A stretch of 64,000 nt of DNA, taken from the NCBI RefSeq assembly GCF_029227915.1, contig NC_079879.1:31626501-31690500 (forward strand), in the 5' to 3' direction. This stretch comes from Hydractinia symbiolongicarpus. Taxonomy: Eukaryota > Cnidaria > Hydrozoa > Anthoathecata > Hydractiniidae. Numbering within the stretch: position 1 is the first letter of the stretch; each line of letters opens with the position of its first letter. A model generated the notes under the pieces. That model was not told the DNA's origin and made no database searches. It saw nothing but the letters and a program-made list of their open reading frames with translations. This document shows, piece after piece, positions 48,922-62,220 of the stretch. A program made the translations under genes and the position numbers.

Positions 48922-49131
48922 AAGCCCATGAGACTTGTAGTTTTCAAAAATGTTTTCATTTTTCATGAGACGCTGAATAAAAGAAGTTTAATCGCCGGCA
49001 AACGAAAACCTGCGATTTCCTGTAAATCCCAGACTCGGCCCGTATAGTCAAAAGTATACAAAGAAAGTACCCAGGGAGTAAACTCATTTCCCGAACGATT
49101 TTTTAAAATATTATTTCACCACTAAAGCCCA
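48922..49131 (+). repeat. Single-unit duplication at the 18-mer junction
   Basis: The unit around 48.74-48.94 kb and the next around 48.94-49.15 kb carry the same rare set: TTTTTCATGAGACGC, CCTGCGATTTCCTG, AAATCCCAGACTCGG and TTTTTTAAAATATT. TCAAAAATG starts at 48741 and 48944, 203 bp apart. This is a one-monomer duplication sitting between the two 3648-bp copies. It shows that the array also changes by single units. Confidence 0.8.
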
Positions 49132-52100
49132 TGAGACTTGTAGTTTTCAAAAATGTTTTCATTTTTCATGAGACGCTGAATAAAAGAAGTTTAATTGCCG
49201 GCAAACGAAAACCTGCGATTTCCCGTAAATCCCAGACTCGACCCGTATAGTCAAAAGTATACAAAGAAAGTACCCAGGGAGTAAACTCATTTTCCGAACG
49301 ATTTTTTAAATTATTATTTCACCACTAAAGCCCATGAGACTTGTAGTTTTCAAAATGTTTTCATTTTTGATGAGACGCTGAATAAAAGAAGTGTAATCGC
49401 CGGCAAACGAAAACCTGCGATTTCCCGTAAACCCCAGACTCGGCCCGTATAGTCAAAAGTATACAAAGAAAGTACCCAGGGAGTAAACTCATTTCCCGAA
49501 CGATTTTTTAAAATATTATTTCACCACTAAAGCCCATGAGACTTGTAGTTTTCAAAATGTTTTCATTTTTGATGAGACGTTGAATAAAAGAAGTTTAATC
49601 GCCGGCAAACGAAAACCCACGACTTCCCGTAACTCCCGGACTCGGCCCGTATAGTCAAAAGTATACGAAGAAAGTACCCAGGGAGTAAACTCATTTCCCG
49701 AACGATTTTTTAAATTATTATTTCACCACTAAAGCCCATGAGACTTGTAGTTTTCAGAAATGTTTTCATTTTTGATGAGACGCTTAGTTAAAGTGGTTTA
49801 ATCGCCGGCAAACGAAAACCTGCGATTTCCCGTAAATCCCAGACTCGGCCCGTATAGTCAAAAGTATACAAAGAAAGTACCCAGGGAGTAAACTCATTTC
49901 CCGAACGATTTTTTAAAATATTATTTCACCACTAAAGCCCATGAGACTTGTAGTTTTCAAAATGTTTTCATTTTTGATGAGACGCTGAATAAAAGAAGTT
50001 TAATCGCCGGCAAACGAAAACCCACGACTTCCCGTAACTCCCGGACTCGGCCCGTATAGTCAAAAGTATACGAAGAAAGTACCCAGGGAGTAAACTCATT
50101 TCCCGAACGATTTTTTAAATTATTATTTCACCACTAAAGCCCATGAGACTTGTAGTTTTCTGAAATGTTTTCATTTTTGATGAGACGCTTAATGAATGTG
50201 GTTTAATAGCCGGCAAACGAAAACCCGCGATTTCCCTTAAATCGCGGGCTTGTCCCGTATAGTCCAATGTATACAAAGAAAGTACCCTGTGAGTTAACTC
50301 ATTTCCAGAACGATTTTTTAAATTATCTTTTCACCACTAAATCGCATGAGACTTGTAGTTTTCAAAAATGTTTTCATTTTTGATGAGACGCTGATTAAAA
50401 GAAGTTTAATCGTCTGCAAACGAAAACCCGCCACCTCCCGTAAACCCCGGACTCGGCCCGTATAGTCAAAAGTATACAAAGAAAGTACCCAGGGAGTAAA
50501 CTCATTTCCCGAACGATTTTTTAAATTATTATTTCACCACTAAAGCCCATGAGACTTGTAGTTTTCAGAAATGTTTTCATTTTTGATGAGACGCTTAATG
50601 CATGTGGTTTAATAGCCGGTAAACGAAAACCCGCGTTTTCCTGTAAATCCCGGGCTTGGCCCGTATATCGAATGTATACAAAGAAAGTACCCTGTGAGTA
50701 AACTCATTTCCAAAACGGTTTTTTAAATTATCTTTTCACCACTAAAACGCATGAGACTTGTAGTTTTTAGAAATGTTTTCATTTTTGATGAGACGCTTAA
50801 TGAAAGAGGTTTAATCGCCAGCAAACGAAAACCCGCGATTTCACGTAAATTCCGGGCTTGGCCCGTATTGTCAAATGTATACAAAGAAAGTACCCAGGGT
50901 GTAAACTCATTTCCCGAACGATTTTTTAAATTTTTTTTTCGCCACTAAAACGCATGAGACTTGTAAATTTCAAAAATATTTTCATTCTTGATGAGACGCT
51001 TAATGAAAGAAGTTTAATCGCCGGCAAACGAAAACCCTCGATTTCCCGTAAATCCCGGTCTTGGCCCGTATAGTCGAATGTATACGAAGAAAGTACCCTG
51101 TGAGTAAACTCATTTCCAGAACGATTTTTTAAATTATTTTTTCACCACTAAAACGCGTGAGACTTGTAGTTTTCAAAAGTGTTTTCATTTTTGATGAGAC
51201 GCTGAATAAAAGAAGTTTAATCGCCTTCAAACGAAAACCCGCGATTTCCCGTAAATTCCAGGCTTGGTCCGTATAGTTGAATGTATATAAAGAAAGTACC
51301 CAGGGAGTAAACTGATTTCCTGAACGATTTTTCAAATTATTTCTGCACACTAGAACGAATGAGACTTGTAGTTTCCAAATATGTTTTCATTTTTAATGAG
51401 ACGCTTAATGAATGTGGTTTAATAGCCGGCAAACGAAAACCAGCGATTTCCCTTAAATCCCGGGCTTGTCCCGTATAGTCCAACGTATACAAAGAAAGTA
51501 CCCTGTGAGTTAACTCATTTCCAGAACGATTTTTTAAATTATCTTTTCACCACTAAATCGCATGAGACTTGTAGTTTTCAAAAATGTTTTCATTTTTCAT
51601 GAGACCCTGAATAAAAGAGGTTTAATCGCCAGCAAACGAAAACCCGCGATTTCACGTAAATTCCGAGCTTGGCCCGTATAGTCAAATGTATACAAAGAAA
51701 GTACCCAGGGAGTAAACTCATTTCCCGAACGATTTTTTAAATTTTTTTTTTGCCACTAAAACGCATGAGACTTGTAGTTTTTAAAAATATTTTCATTCTT
51801 GATGAGACGCTTAATGAAAGAAGTTTAATCGCCGGCAAACGAAAACCCTCGATTTCCCGTAAATCCCGGGCTTGGCCCGTATAGTCGAATGTATACAAAG
51901 AAAGTACCCTGTGAGTAGACTCATTTCCAGAACGATTATTTAAATTATTTTTTCACCACTAAAACGCGTGAGACTTGTAGTTTTCAAAAGTGTTTTCATT
52001 TTTGATGAGACGCTGAATAAAAGAAGTTTAATCGCCTTCAAACGAAAACCCGCGATTTCCCGTAAATTCCAGGCTTGGTCCGTATAGTTGAATGTATATA

Positions 52101-52569
52101 AAGGAAGTACCCAGGGAGTAAACTGATTTCCCGAACGATTTTTCAAATTATTTCTGCACACTAGAACGAATGAGACTTGTAGTTTCCAAAAATGTTTTCA
52201 TTTTCAATGAGACGCTTAATGAATGTGGTTTAATAGCCGGCAAACGAAAACCCGCGATTTCCCTTAAATCCCGGGCTTGTCCCGTTTAGTCCAATGTATA
52301 CAAAGAAAGTACCCTGTGAGTTAACTCATTTCTAGAACGATTTTTTAAATTATCTTTTCACCACTAAATCGCATGAGACTTGCAGTTTTCAAAAATGTTT
52401 TCATTTTTCATGAGACGCTGAATAAAAGAAGTTTAATCGCCGGCAAACGAAAACCTGCGATTTCCTGTAAATCCCAGACTCGGCCCGTATAGTCAAAAGT
52501 ATACAAAGAAAGTACCCAGGGAGTAAACTCATTTCCCGAACGATTTTTTAAAATATTATTTCACCACTA
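49132..52569 (+). repeat. 18-mer unit, copy 2 (period 3648 bp)
   Basis: Second copy of 45484-48921, including two outlier units (51157-51358 and 51968-52169, themselves 811 bp apart). Differences include TAGTTTTTAG near 50,766, CAACGTATAC near 51,484, TTCCGAGCTT near 51,665, CAGGGAGTAA near 51,710 and GAGTAGACTC near 51,917. The match ends near 52,570, where this copy has CCCATGATACTTG. Its last part is also the start of the 3242-bp duplication. Confidence 0.88.
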
Positions 52570-55028
52570 AAGCCCATGATACTTGTAGTTTTCAAAATGT
52601 TTTCATTTTTGATGAGGCGCTGAATAAAAGAAGTTGAATCGCCGGCAAACGAAAACCCACGACTTCCCGTAACTCCCGGACTCGGCCCGTATAGTCAAAA
52701 GTATACGAAGAGAGTACCCAGGGAGTAAATTCATTTCCCGAACGATTTTTTAAATTATTATTTCACCACTAAAGCCCATGAGACTTGTAGTTTTCAGAAA
52801 TATTTTCATTTTTGATGAGACGCTTAGTGAAAGTGGTTTAATCGCCGGCAAACGAAAACCCGCGATTTCCCGTAAATCCCGGGCTTGTCCCGTATAGTCG
52901 AATGTATACAAAGAAAGTACCCTGTGAGTAAACTCATTTCCAAAACGCTTTTTTGAATTAACTTTTCACCACTAAAACGCATGAGACTTGCAGTTTTCAA
53001 AAATGTTTTCATTTTTGATGAGACGCTGAATAAAATGAGTTTAATCGCCGGCAAAGGAAAACCTGCGATTTCCCGTAAATCCCGGAATCGGCCCGTATAG
53101 TCAAAAGTATACAAAGAAAGTACCCAGGGAGTAAACTCATTTCCCGAACGATTTTTTAAATTATTATTTCACCACTAAAGCCCATGAGACTTGTAGTTTT
53201 CAGAAAAGTTTTCATTTTTGATGAGACGCTTAATGGATTTGGTTTAATAGCCGGCAAACGAAAACCCGCGATTTCCCTTAAATCGCGGGCTTGTCCCGTA
53301 AAGTCCAATGTATACAAAGAAAGTGCCCTGTGAGTTAACTCATTTCCAGAACGATTTTTTAAATTATCTTTTCACCACTAAATCGCATGAGACTTGCAGT
53401 TTTCAAAAATGTTTTCATTTTTGATGAGACGCTGAATAAAATGAGTTTAATCGCCGGCAAAGGAAAACCTGCGATTTCCCGTAAATCCCGGAATCGGCCC
53501 GTATAGTCAAAAGTATACAAAGAAAGTACCCAGGGAGTAAACTCATTTCCCGAACGATTTTTTAAATTATTATTTCACCACTAAAGCCCATGAGACTTGT
53601 AGTTTTCAGAAATGTTTTTATTTTTGATGAGACGCTTAATGAATATGGTTTAATAGCCGGCAAACGAAACCCACGATTTCCCTTAAATCGCGGGCTTGTC
53701 CCGTATAGTCCAATGTATACAAAGAAAGTACCCTGTGAGTTAATTCATTTCCAGAACGATTTTTTAAATTATCTTTTCACCACTAAATCGCATGAGACTT
53801 GTAGTTTTCAAAAATGTTTTTATTTTTCATGAGACGCTGAATAAAAGAAGTTTAATCGCCGGCAAACGAAAACCTGCGATTTCCCGTAAATCCCAGACTC
53901 GACCCGTATAGTCAAAAGTATACAAAGAAAGTACCCAGGGAGTAAACTCATTTCCCGAACGATTTTTTAAATTATTATTTCACCACTAAAGCCCATGAGA
54001 CTTGTAGTTTTCAAAATGTTCTCATTTTTGATGAGACGCTGATTAAACGAAGTTTAATCGCCGGCAAACGAAAACCTGCGATTTCCCGTAAATCCCAGAC
54101 TCGGCCCGTATAGTCAAAAGTATACAAAGAAAGTACCCAGGGAGTAAACTCATTTCCCGAACGATTTTTTAAAATATTATTTCACCACTAAAGCCCATGA
54201 GACTTGTAGTTTTCAAAATGTTTTCATTTTTGATGAGACGCTGAATAAAAGAAGTTAAATCGCCGGCAAACGAAAACCCACGACTTCCCGTAACTCCCGG
54301 ACTCGGCCCGTTTAGTCAAAAGTATACGAAGAAAGTACCCAGGGAGTAAACTCATTTCCCGAACGATTTTTTAAATTATTATTTCACCACTAAAGCCCAT
54401 GAGACTTGCAGTTTTCAAAAAGGTTTTTATTTTTGATGAGACGCTGAATAAAATGAGTTTAATCGCCGGCAAAGGAAAACCTGCGATTTCCCGTAAATCC
54501 CGGAATCGGCCCGTATAGTCAAAAGTATACAAAGAAAGTACCCAGGGAGTAAACTCATTTCCCGAACGATTTTTTAAATTATTATTTCACCACTAAAGCC
54601 CATGAGACTTGTAGTTTTCAGAAAAGTTTTCATTTTTGATGAGACGCTTAATGAATTTGGTTTAATAGCCGGCAAACGAAAACCCGCGATTTTCCTTAAA
54701 TCGCGGGCTTGTCCTGTATAGTCCAATGTATACAAAGAAAGTGCCCTGTGAGTTAATTCATTTCCAGAACGTTTTTTTAAATTATCTTCTCACCACTAAA
54801 TCGCATGAGACTTGTAGTTTTCAAAAATGTTTTCATTTTTCATGAGACGCTGAATAAAAGAAGTTTAATCGCCGGCAAACGAAAACCTGCGATTTCCCGT
54901 AAATCCCAGACTCGACCCGTATAGTCAAAAGTATACAAAGAAAGTACCCAGGGAGTAAACTCATTTCCCGAACGATTTTTTAAATTATTATTTCACCACT
55001 AAAGCCCATGAGACTTGTAGTTTTCAAA
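51787..55028 (+). repeat. 16-mer unit, copy 1 (3242 bp)
   Basis: Tandem with 55029-58270 at offset 3242. The junction lies at the rare text ATATTTTCATTCTTGATG, which follows TTTTTAAAA in the first copy and TTTTCAAA in the second. The block contains one outlier unit (51968), two or more perfect-hairpin units and the GAATAAAATGAG units also seen at 42-45 kb. No gene. Confidence 0.9.
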
Positions 55029-58000
55029 ATATTTTCATTCTTGATGAGACGCTTAATGAAAGAAGTTTAATCGCCGGCAAACGAAAACCCTCGATTTCCC
55101 GTAAATCCCGGGCTTGGCCCGTATAGTCGAATGTATACAAAGAAAGTACCCTGTGAGTAGACTCATTTCCAGAACGATTATTTAAATTATTTTTTCACCA
55201 CTAAAACGCGTGAGACTTGTAGTTTTCAAAAGTGTTTTCATTTTTGATGAGACGCTGAATAAAAGAAGTTTAATCGCCTTCAAACGAAAACCCGCGATTT
55301 CCCGTAAATTCCAGGCTTGGTCCGTATAGTTGAATGTATATAAAGGAAGTACCCAGGGAGTAAACTGATTTCCCGAACGATTTTTCAAATTATTTCTGCA
55401 CACTAGAACGAATGAGACTTGTAGTTTCCAAAAATGTTTTCATTTTCAATGAGACGCTTAATGAATGTGGTTTAATAGCCGGCAAACGAAAACCCGCGAT
55501 TTCCCTTAAATCCCGGGCTTGTCCCGTTTAGTCCAATGTATACAAAGAAAGTACCCTGTGAGTTAACTCATTTCTAGAACGATTTTTTAAATTATCTTTT
55601 CACCACTAAATCGCATGAGACTTGCAGTTTTCAAAAATGTTTTCATTTTTCATGAGACGCTGAATAAAAGAAGTTTAATCGCCGGCAAACGAAAACCTGC
55701 GATTTCCTGTAAATCCCAGACTCGGCCCGTATAGTCAAAAGTATACAAAGAAAGTACCCAGGGAGTAAACTCATTTCCCGAACGATTTTTTAAAATATTA
55801 TTTCACCACTAAAGCCCATGATACTTGTAGTTTTCAAAATGTTTTCATTTTTGATGAGGCGCTGAATAAAAGAAGTTGAATCGCCGGCAAACGAAAACCC
55901 ACGACTTCCCGTAACTCCCGGACTCGGCCCGTATAGTCAAAAGTATACGAAGAGAGTACCCAGGGAGTAAATTCATTTCCCGAACGATTTTTTAAATTAT
56001 TATTTCACCACTAAAGCCCATGAGACTTGTAGTTTTCAGAAATATTTTCATTTTTGATGAGACGCTTAGTGAAAGTGGTTTAATCGCCGGCAAACGAAAA
56101 CCCGCGATTTCCCGTAAATCCCGGGCTTGTCCCGTATAGTCGAATGTATACAAAGAAAGTACCCTGTGAGTAAACTCATTTCCAAAACGCTTTTTTGAAT
56201 TAACTTTTCACCACTAAAACGCATGAGACTTGCAGTTTTCAAAAATGTTTTCATTTTTGATGAGACGCTGAATAAAATGAGTTTAATCGCCGGCAAAGGA
56301 AAACCTGCGATTTCCCGTAAATCCCGGAATCGGCCCGTATAGTCAAAAGTATACAAAGAAAGTACCCAGGGAGTAAACTCATTTCCCGAACGATTTTTTA
56401 AATTATTATTTCACCACTAAAGCCCATGAGACTTGTAGTTTTCAGAAAAGTTTTCATTTTTGATGAGACGCTTAATGGATTTGGTTTAATAGCCGGCAAA
56501 CGAAAACCCGCGATTTCCCTTAAATCGCGGGCTTGTCCCGTAAAGTCCAATGTATACAAAGAAAGTGCCCTGTGAGTTAACTCATTTCCAGAACGATTTT
56601 TTAAATTATCTTTTCACCACTAAATCGCATGAGACTTGCAGTTTTCAAAAATGTTTTCATTTTTGATGAGACGCTGAATAAAATGAGTTTAATCGCCGGC
56701 AAAGGAAAACCTGCGATTTCCCGTAAATCCCGGAATCGGCCCGTATAGTCAAAAGTATACAAAGAAAGTACCCAGGGAGTAAACTCATTTCCCGAACGAT
56801 TTTTTAAATTATTATTTCACCACTAAAGCCCATGAGATTTGTAGTTTTCAGAAATGTTTTTATTTTTGATGAGACGCTTAATGAATATGGTTTAATAGCC
56901 GGCAAACGAAACCCACGATTTCCCTTAAATCGCGGGCTTGTCCCGTATAGTCCAATGTATACAAAGAAAGTACCCTGTGAGTTAATTCATTTCCAGAACG
57001 ATTTTTTAAATTATCTTTTCACCACTAAATCGCATGAGACTTGTAGTTTTCAAAAATGTTTTTATTTTTCATGAGACGCTGAATAAAAGAAGTTTAATCG
57101 CCGGCAAACGAAAACCTGCGATTTCCCGTAAATCCCAGACTCGACCCGTATAGTCAAAAGTATACAAAGAAAGTACCCAGGGAGTAAACTCATTTCCCGA
57201 ACGATTTTTTAAATTATTATTTCACCACTAAAGCCCATGAGACTTGTAGTTTTCAAAATGTTCTCATTTTTGATGAGACGCTGATTAAACGAAGTTTAAT
57301 CGCCGGCAAACGAAAACCTGCGATTTCCCGTAAATCCCAGACTCGGCCCGTATAGTCAAAAGTATACAAAGAAAGTACCCAGGGAGTAAACTCATTTCCC
57401 GAACGATTTTTTAAAATATTATTTCACCACTAAAGCCCATGAGACTTGTAGTTTTCAAAATGTTTTCATTTTTGATGAGACGCTGAATAAAAGAAGTTAA
57501 ATCGCCGGCAAACGAAAACCCACGACTTCCCGTAACTCCCGGACTCGGCCCGTTTAGTCAAAAGTATACGAAGAAAGTACCCAGGGAGTAAACTCATTTC
57601 CCGAACGATTTTTTAAATTATTATTTCACCACTAAAGCCCATGAGACTTGCAGTTTTCAAAAAGGTTTTTATTTTTGATGAGACGCTGAATAAAATGAGT
57701 TTAATCGCCGGCAAAGGAAAACCTGCGATTTCCCGTAAATCCCGGAATCGGCCCGTATAGTCAAAAGTATACAAAGAAAGTACCCAGGGAGTAAACTCAT
57801 TTCCCGAACGATTTTTTAAATTATTATTTCACCACTAAAGCCCATGAGACTTGTAGTTTTCAGAAAAGTTTTCATTTTTGATGAGACGCTTAATGAATTT
57901 GGTTTAATAGCCGGCAAACGAAAACCCGCGATTTTCCTTAAATCGCGGGCTTGTCCTGTATAGTCCAATGTATACAAAGAAAGTGCCCTGTGAGTTAATT

Positions 58001-58270
58001 CATTTCCAGAACGTTTTTTTAAATTATCTTCTCACCACTAAATCGCATGAGACTTGTAGTTTTCAAAAATGTTTTCATTTTTCATGAGACGCTGAATAAA
58101 AGAAGTTTAATCGCCGGCAAACGAAAACCTGCGATTTCCCGTAAATCCCAGACTCGACCCGTATAGTCAAAAGTATACAAAGAAAGTACCCAGGGAGTAA
58201 ACTCATTTCCCGAACGATTTTTTAAATTATTATTTCACCACTAAAGCCTATGAGACTTGTAGTTTTCAAA
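55029..58270 (+). repeat. 16-mer unit, copy 2 (3242 bp)
   Basis: Nearly identical to 51787-55028. Differences noticed are a C to T at 56838 (GAGATTTG against GAGACTTG) and a C to T near 58,249 (GCCTATGAG against GCCCATGAG). With so few changes over 3.2 kb, this is a recent duplication. Beyond 58,270 the sequence continues with ATGTTTTCATTTTTG instead of ATTTTCATTCTTG. Confidence 0.9.
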
Positions 58271-60801
58271 ATGTTTTCATTTTTGATGAGACGCTGATTA
58301 AAAGAAGTGTAATCGCCGGCAAACGAAAACCTGCGATTTCCCGTAAATCCCAGACTCGGCCCGTATAGTCAAAAGTATACAAAGAAAGTACCCAGGGAGT
58401 AAACTCATTTCCCGAACGATTTTTTAAAATATTATTTCACCACTAAAGCCCATGAGACTTGTAGTTTTCAAAATGTTTTCATTTTTGATGAGACGTTGAA
58501 TAAAAGAAGTTTAATCGCCGGCAAACGAAAACCCACGACTTCCCGTAACTCCCGGACTCGGCCCGTATAGTCAAAAGTATACGAAGAAAGTACCCAGGGA
58601 GTAAACTCATTTCCCGAACGATTTTTTAAATTATTATTTTACCACTAAAGCCCATGAGACTTGTAAATTTCAGAAATGTTTTCATTTTTGATGAGACGCT
58701 GAATAAAAGAAGTTTAATCGCCGGCAAACGAAAACCCACGACTTCCCGTAACTCCCGGACTCGGCCCGTATAGTCAAAAGTATACGAAGAAAGTACCCAG
58801 GGAGTAAACTCATTTCCCGAACGATTTTTTAAATTATTATTTCACCACTAAAGCCCATGAGACTTGTAGTTTTCTGAAATGTTTTCATTTTTGATGAGAC
58901 GCTTAATGAATGTGGTTTAATAGCCGGCAAACGAAAACCCGCGATTTCCCTTAAATCGCGGGCTTGTCCCGTATAGTCCAATGTATACAAAGAAAGTACC
59001 CTGTGAGTTAACTCATTTCCAGAACGATTTTTTAAATTATCTTTTCACCACTAAATCGCATGAGACTTGTAGTTTTCAAAAATGTTTTCATTTTTCATGA
59101 GACGCTGAATAAAAGAAGTTTAATCGCCGGCAAAAGAAAACCTGCGATTTCCCGTAAATCCCAGACTCGACCCGTATAGTCAAAAGTATACAAAGAAAGT
59201 ACCCAGGGAGTAAACTCATTTCCCAAACGATTTTTTAAATTATTATTTCACCACTAAAGCCCATGAGACTTGTAGTTTTCAAAATGTTTTCATTTTTGAT
59301 GAGACGCTGATTAAAAGAAGTTTAATCGTCTGCAAACGAAAACCCGCCACCTCCCGTAAACCCCGGACTCGGCCCGTATAGTCAAAAGTATACAAAGAAA
59401 GTACCCAGGGAGTAAACTCATTTCCCGAACGATTTTTTAAATTATTATTTCACCACTAAAGCCCATGAGACTTGTAGTTTTCAGAAATGTTTTCATTTTT
59501 GATGAGACGCTTAATGCATGTGGTTTAATAGCCGGTAAACGAAAACCCGCGTTTTCCTGTAAATCCCGGGCTTGGCCCGTATATCGAATGTATACAAAGA
59601 AAGTACCCTGTGAGTAAACTCATTTCCAAAACGGTTTTTTAAATTATCTTTTCACCACTAAAACGCATGAGACTTGTAGTTTTCAGAAATGTTTTCATTT
59701 TTGATGAGACGCTTAATGAAAGAGGTTTAATCGCCAGCAAACGAAAACCCGCGATTTCACGTAAATTCCGGGCTTGGCCCGTATAGTCAAATGTATACAA
59801 AGAAAGTACCCAGGGTGTAAACTCATTTCCCGAACGATTTTTTAAATTTTTTTTTCGCCACTAAAACACATGAGACTTGTAAATTTCAAAAATATTTTCA
59901 TTCTTGATGAGACGCTTAATGAAAGAAGTTTAATCGCCGGCAAACGAAAACCCTCGATTTCCCGTAAATCCCGGTCTTGGCCCGTATAGTCGAATGTATA
60001 CGAAGAAAGTACCCTGTGAGTAAACTCATTTCCAGAACGATTTTTTAAATTATTTTTTCACCACTAAAACGCGTGAGACTTGTAGTTTTCAAAAGTGTTT
60101 TCATTTTTGATGAGACGCTGAATAAAAGAAGTTTAATCGCCTTCAAACGAAAACCCGCGATTTCCCGTAAATTCCAGGCTTGGTCCGTATAGTTGAATGT
60201 ATATAAAGAAAGTACCCAGGGAGTTAACTGATTTCCTGAACGATTTTTCAAATTATTTCTGCACACTAGAACGAATGAGACTTGTAGTTTCCAAATATGT
60301 TTTCATTTTTAATGAGACGCTTAATGAATGTGGTTTAATAGCCGGCAAACGAAAACCAGCGATTTCCCTTAAATCCCGGGCTTGTCCCGTATAGTCCAAT
60401 GTATACAAAGAAAGTACCCTGTGAGTTAACTCATTTCCAGAACGATTTTTTAAATTATCTTTTCACCACTAAATCGCATGAGACTTGTAGTTTTCAAAAA
60501 TGTTTTCATTTTTCATGAGACCCTGAATAAAAGAGGTTTAATCGCCAGCAATCGAAAACCCGCGATTTCACGTAAATTCCGGGCTTGGCCCGTATAGTCA
60601 AATGTATACAAAGAAAGTACCCAGGGTGTAAACTCATTTCCCGAACGATTTTTTAAATTTTTTTTTCGCCACTAAAACGCATGAGACTTGTAGTTTTCAA
60701 AAATATTTTCATTCTTGATGAGACGCTTAATGAAAGAAGTTTAATCGCCGGCAAACGAAAACCCTCGATTTCCCGTAAATCCCGGGCTTGGCCCGTATAG
60801 T
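58271..60801 (+). repeat. Rearranged copy of 45.7-48.2 kb
   Basis: Many segments match 45.7-48.2 kb at offset 12,564 (AAGTGTAATC at 45741 and 58305; outlier unit 47509 and 60073). In the middle the order differs by one unit lost and one gained. Near 58,660 a unit opening ACTTGTAAATTTCAG fuses two types, and 59.06-59.27 kb retains a TTTTTCATGAGACGC unit absent from the 46.7 kb position. The total length is unchanged because the two events cancel. No gene. Confidence 0.82.
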
Positions 60802-62220
60802 CAAATGTATACAAAGAAAGTACCCAGGGTGTAAACTCATTTCCCGATCGATTTTTTAAATTTTTTTTTGGCCACTAAAACGCATGAGACTTGTAGTTTT
60901 CAAAAATATTTTCATTTTTCATGAGACCCTGAATAAAAGAGGTTTAATCGCCAGCAAACGAAAACCCGCGTTTTCCTGTAAATCCCGGGCTTGGCCCGTA
61001 TATCGAATGTATACAAAGAAAGTACCCTGTGAGTAAACTCATTTCCAAAACGGTTTTTTAAATTATCTTTTCACCACTAAAACGCATGAGACTTGTAGTT
61101 TTCAGAAATGTTTTCATTTTTGATGAGACGCTTAATGAATGAGGTTTAATCGCCAGCAAACGAAAACCCGCGATTTCACGTAAATTCCGGGCTTGGCCCG
61201 TATAGTCAAATGTATACAAAGAAAGTACCCAGGGTGTAAACTCATTTCCCGAACGATTTTTTAAATTTTTTTTTCGCCACTAAAACACATGAGACTTGTA
61301 AATTTCAAAAATATTTTCATTCTTGATGAGACGCTTAATGAAAGAAGTTTAATCGCCGGCAAACGAAAACCCTCGATTTCCCGTAAATCCCGGTCTTGGC
61401 CCGTATAGTCGAATGTATACGAAGAAAGTACCCTGTGAGTAAACTCATTTCCAGAACGATTTTTTAAATTATTTTTTCACCACTAAAACGCATGAGACTT
61501 GTAGTTTTCAAAAGTGTTTTCATTTTTGATGAGACGCTGAATAAAAGAAGTTTAATCGCCTTCAAACGAAAACCCGCGATTTCCCGTAAATTCCAGGCTT
61601 GGTCCGTATAGTTGAATGTATATAAAGAAAGTACCCAGGGAGTAAACTGATTTCCTGAACGATTTTTCAAATTATTTCTGCACACTAGAACGAATGAGAC
61701 TTGTAGTTTCCAAATATGTTTTCATTTTTAATGAGACGCTTAATGAATGTGGTTTAATAGCCGGCAAACGAAAACCAGCGATTTCCCTTAAATCCCGGGC
61801 TTGTCCCGTATAGTCCAATGTATACAAAGAAAGTACCCTGTGAGTTAACTCATTTCCAGAACGATTTTTTAAATTATCTTTTCACCACTAAATCGCATGA
61901 GACTTGTAGTTTTCAAAAATGTTTTCATTTTTCATTAGACCCTGAATAAAAGAGGTTTAATCGCCAGCAAACGAAAACCCGCGATTTCACGTAAATTCCG
62001 GGCTTGGCCCGTATAGTCAAATGTATACAAAGAAAGTACCCAGGGTGTAAACTCATTTCCCGAACGATTTTTTAAATTTTTTTTTCGCCACTAAAACGCA
62101 TGAGACTTGTAGTTTTCAAAAATATTTTCATTCTTGATGAGACGCTTAATGAAAGAAGTTTAATCGCCGGCAACCGAAAACCCTCGATTTCCCGTAAATC
62201 CCGGGCTTGGCCCGTATAGT
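59537..62220 (+). repeat. 7-mer duplication, period 1419 bp
   Basis: 59537-60801 matches 60956-62220 at offset 1419. Markers: CCCGCGTTTTCCTG (59547 and 60966), CCCGTATATCG, ACTTGTAAATTTC, CGATTTCACGTAAATTCC and TTTTTTTTCGCCAC. The outlier unit at 60073 recurs at 61492. The gap between copies (60802-60955) is part of one chimeric unit. In the second copy GCGTGAG has become GCATGAG in the outlier unit. Confidence 0.85.
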
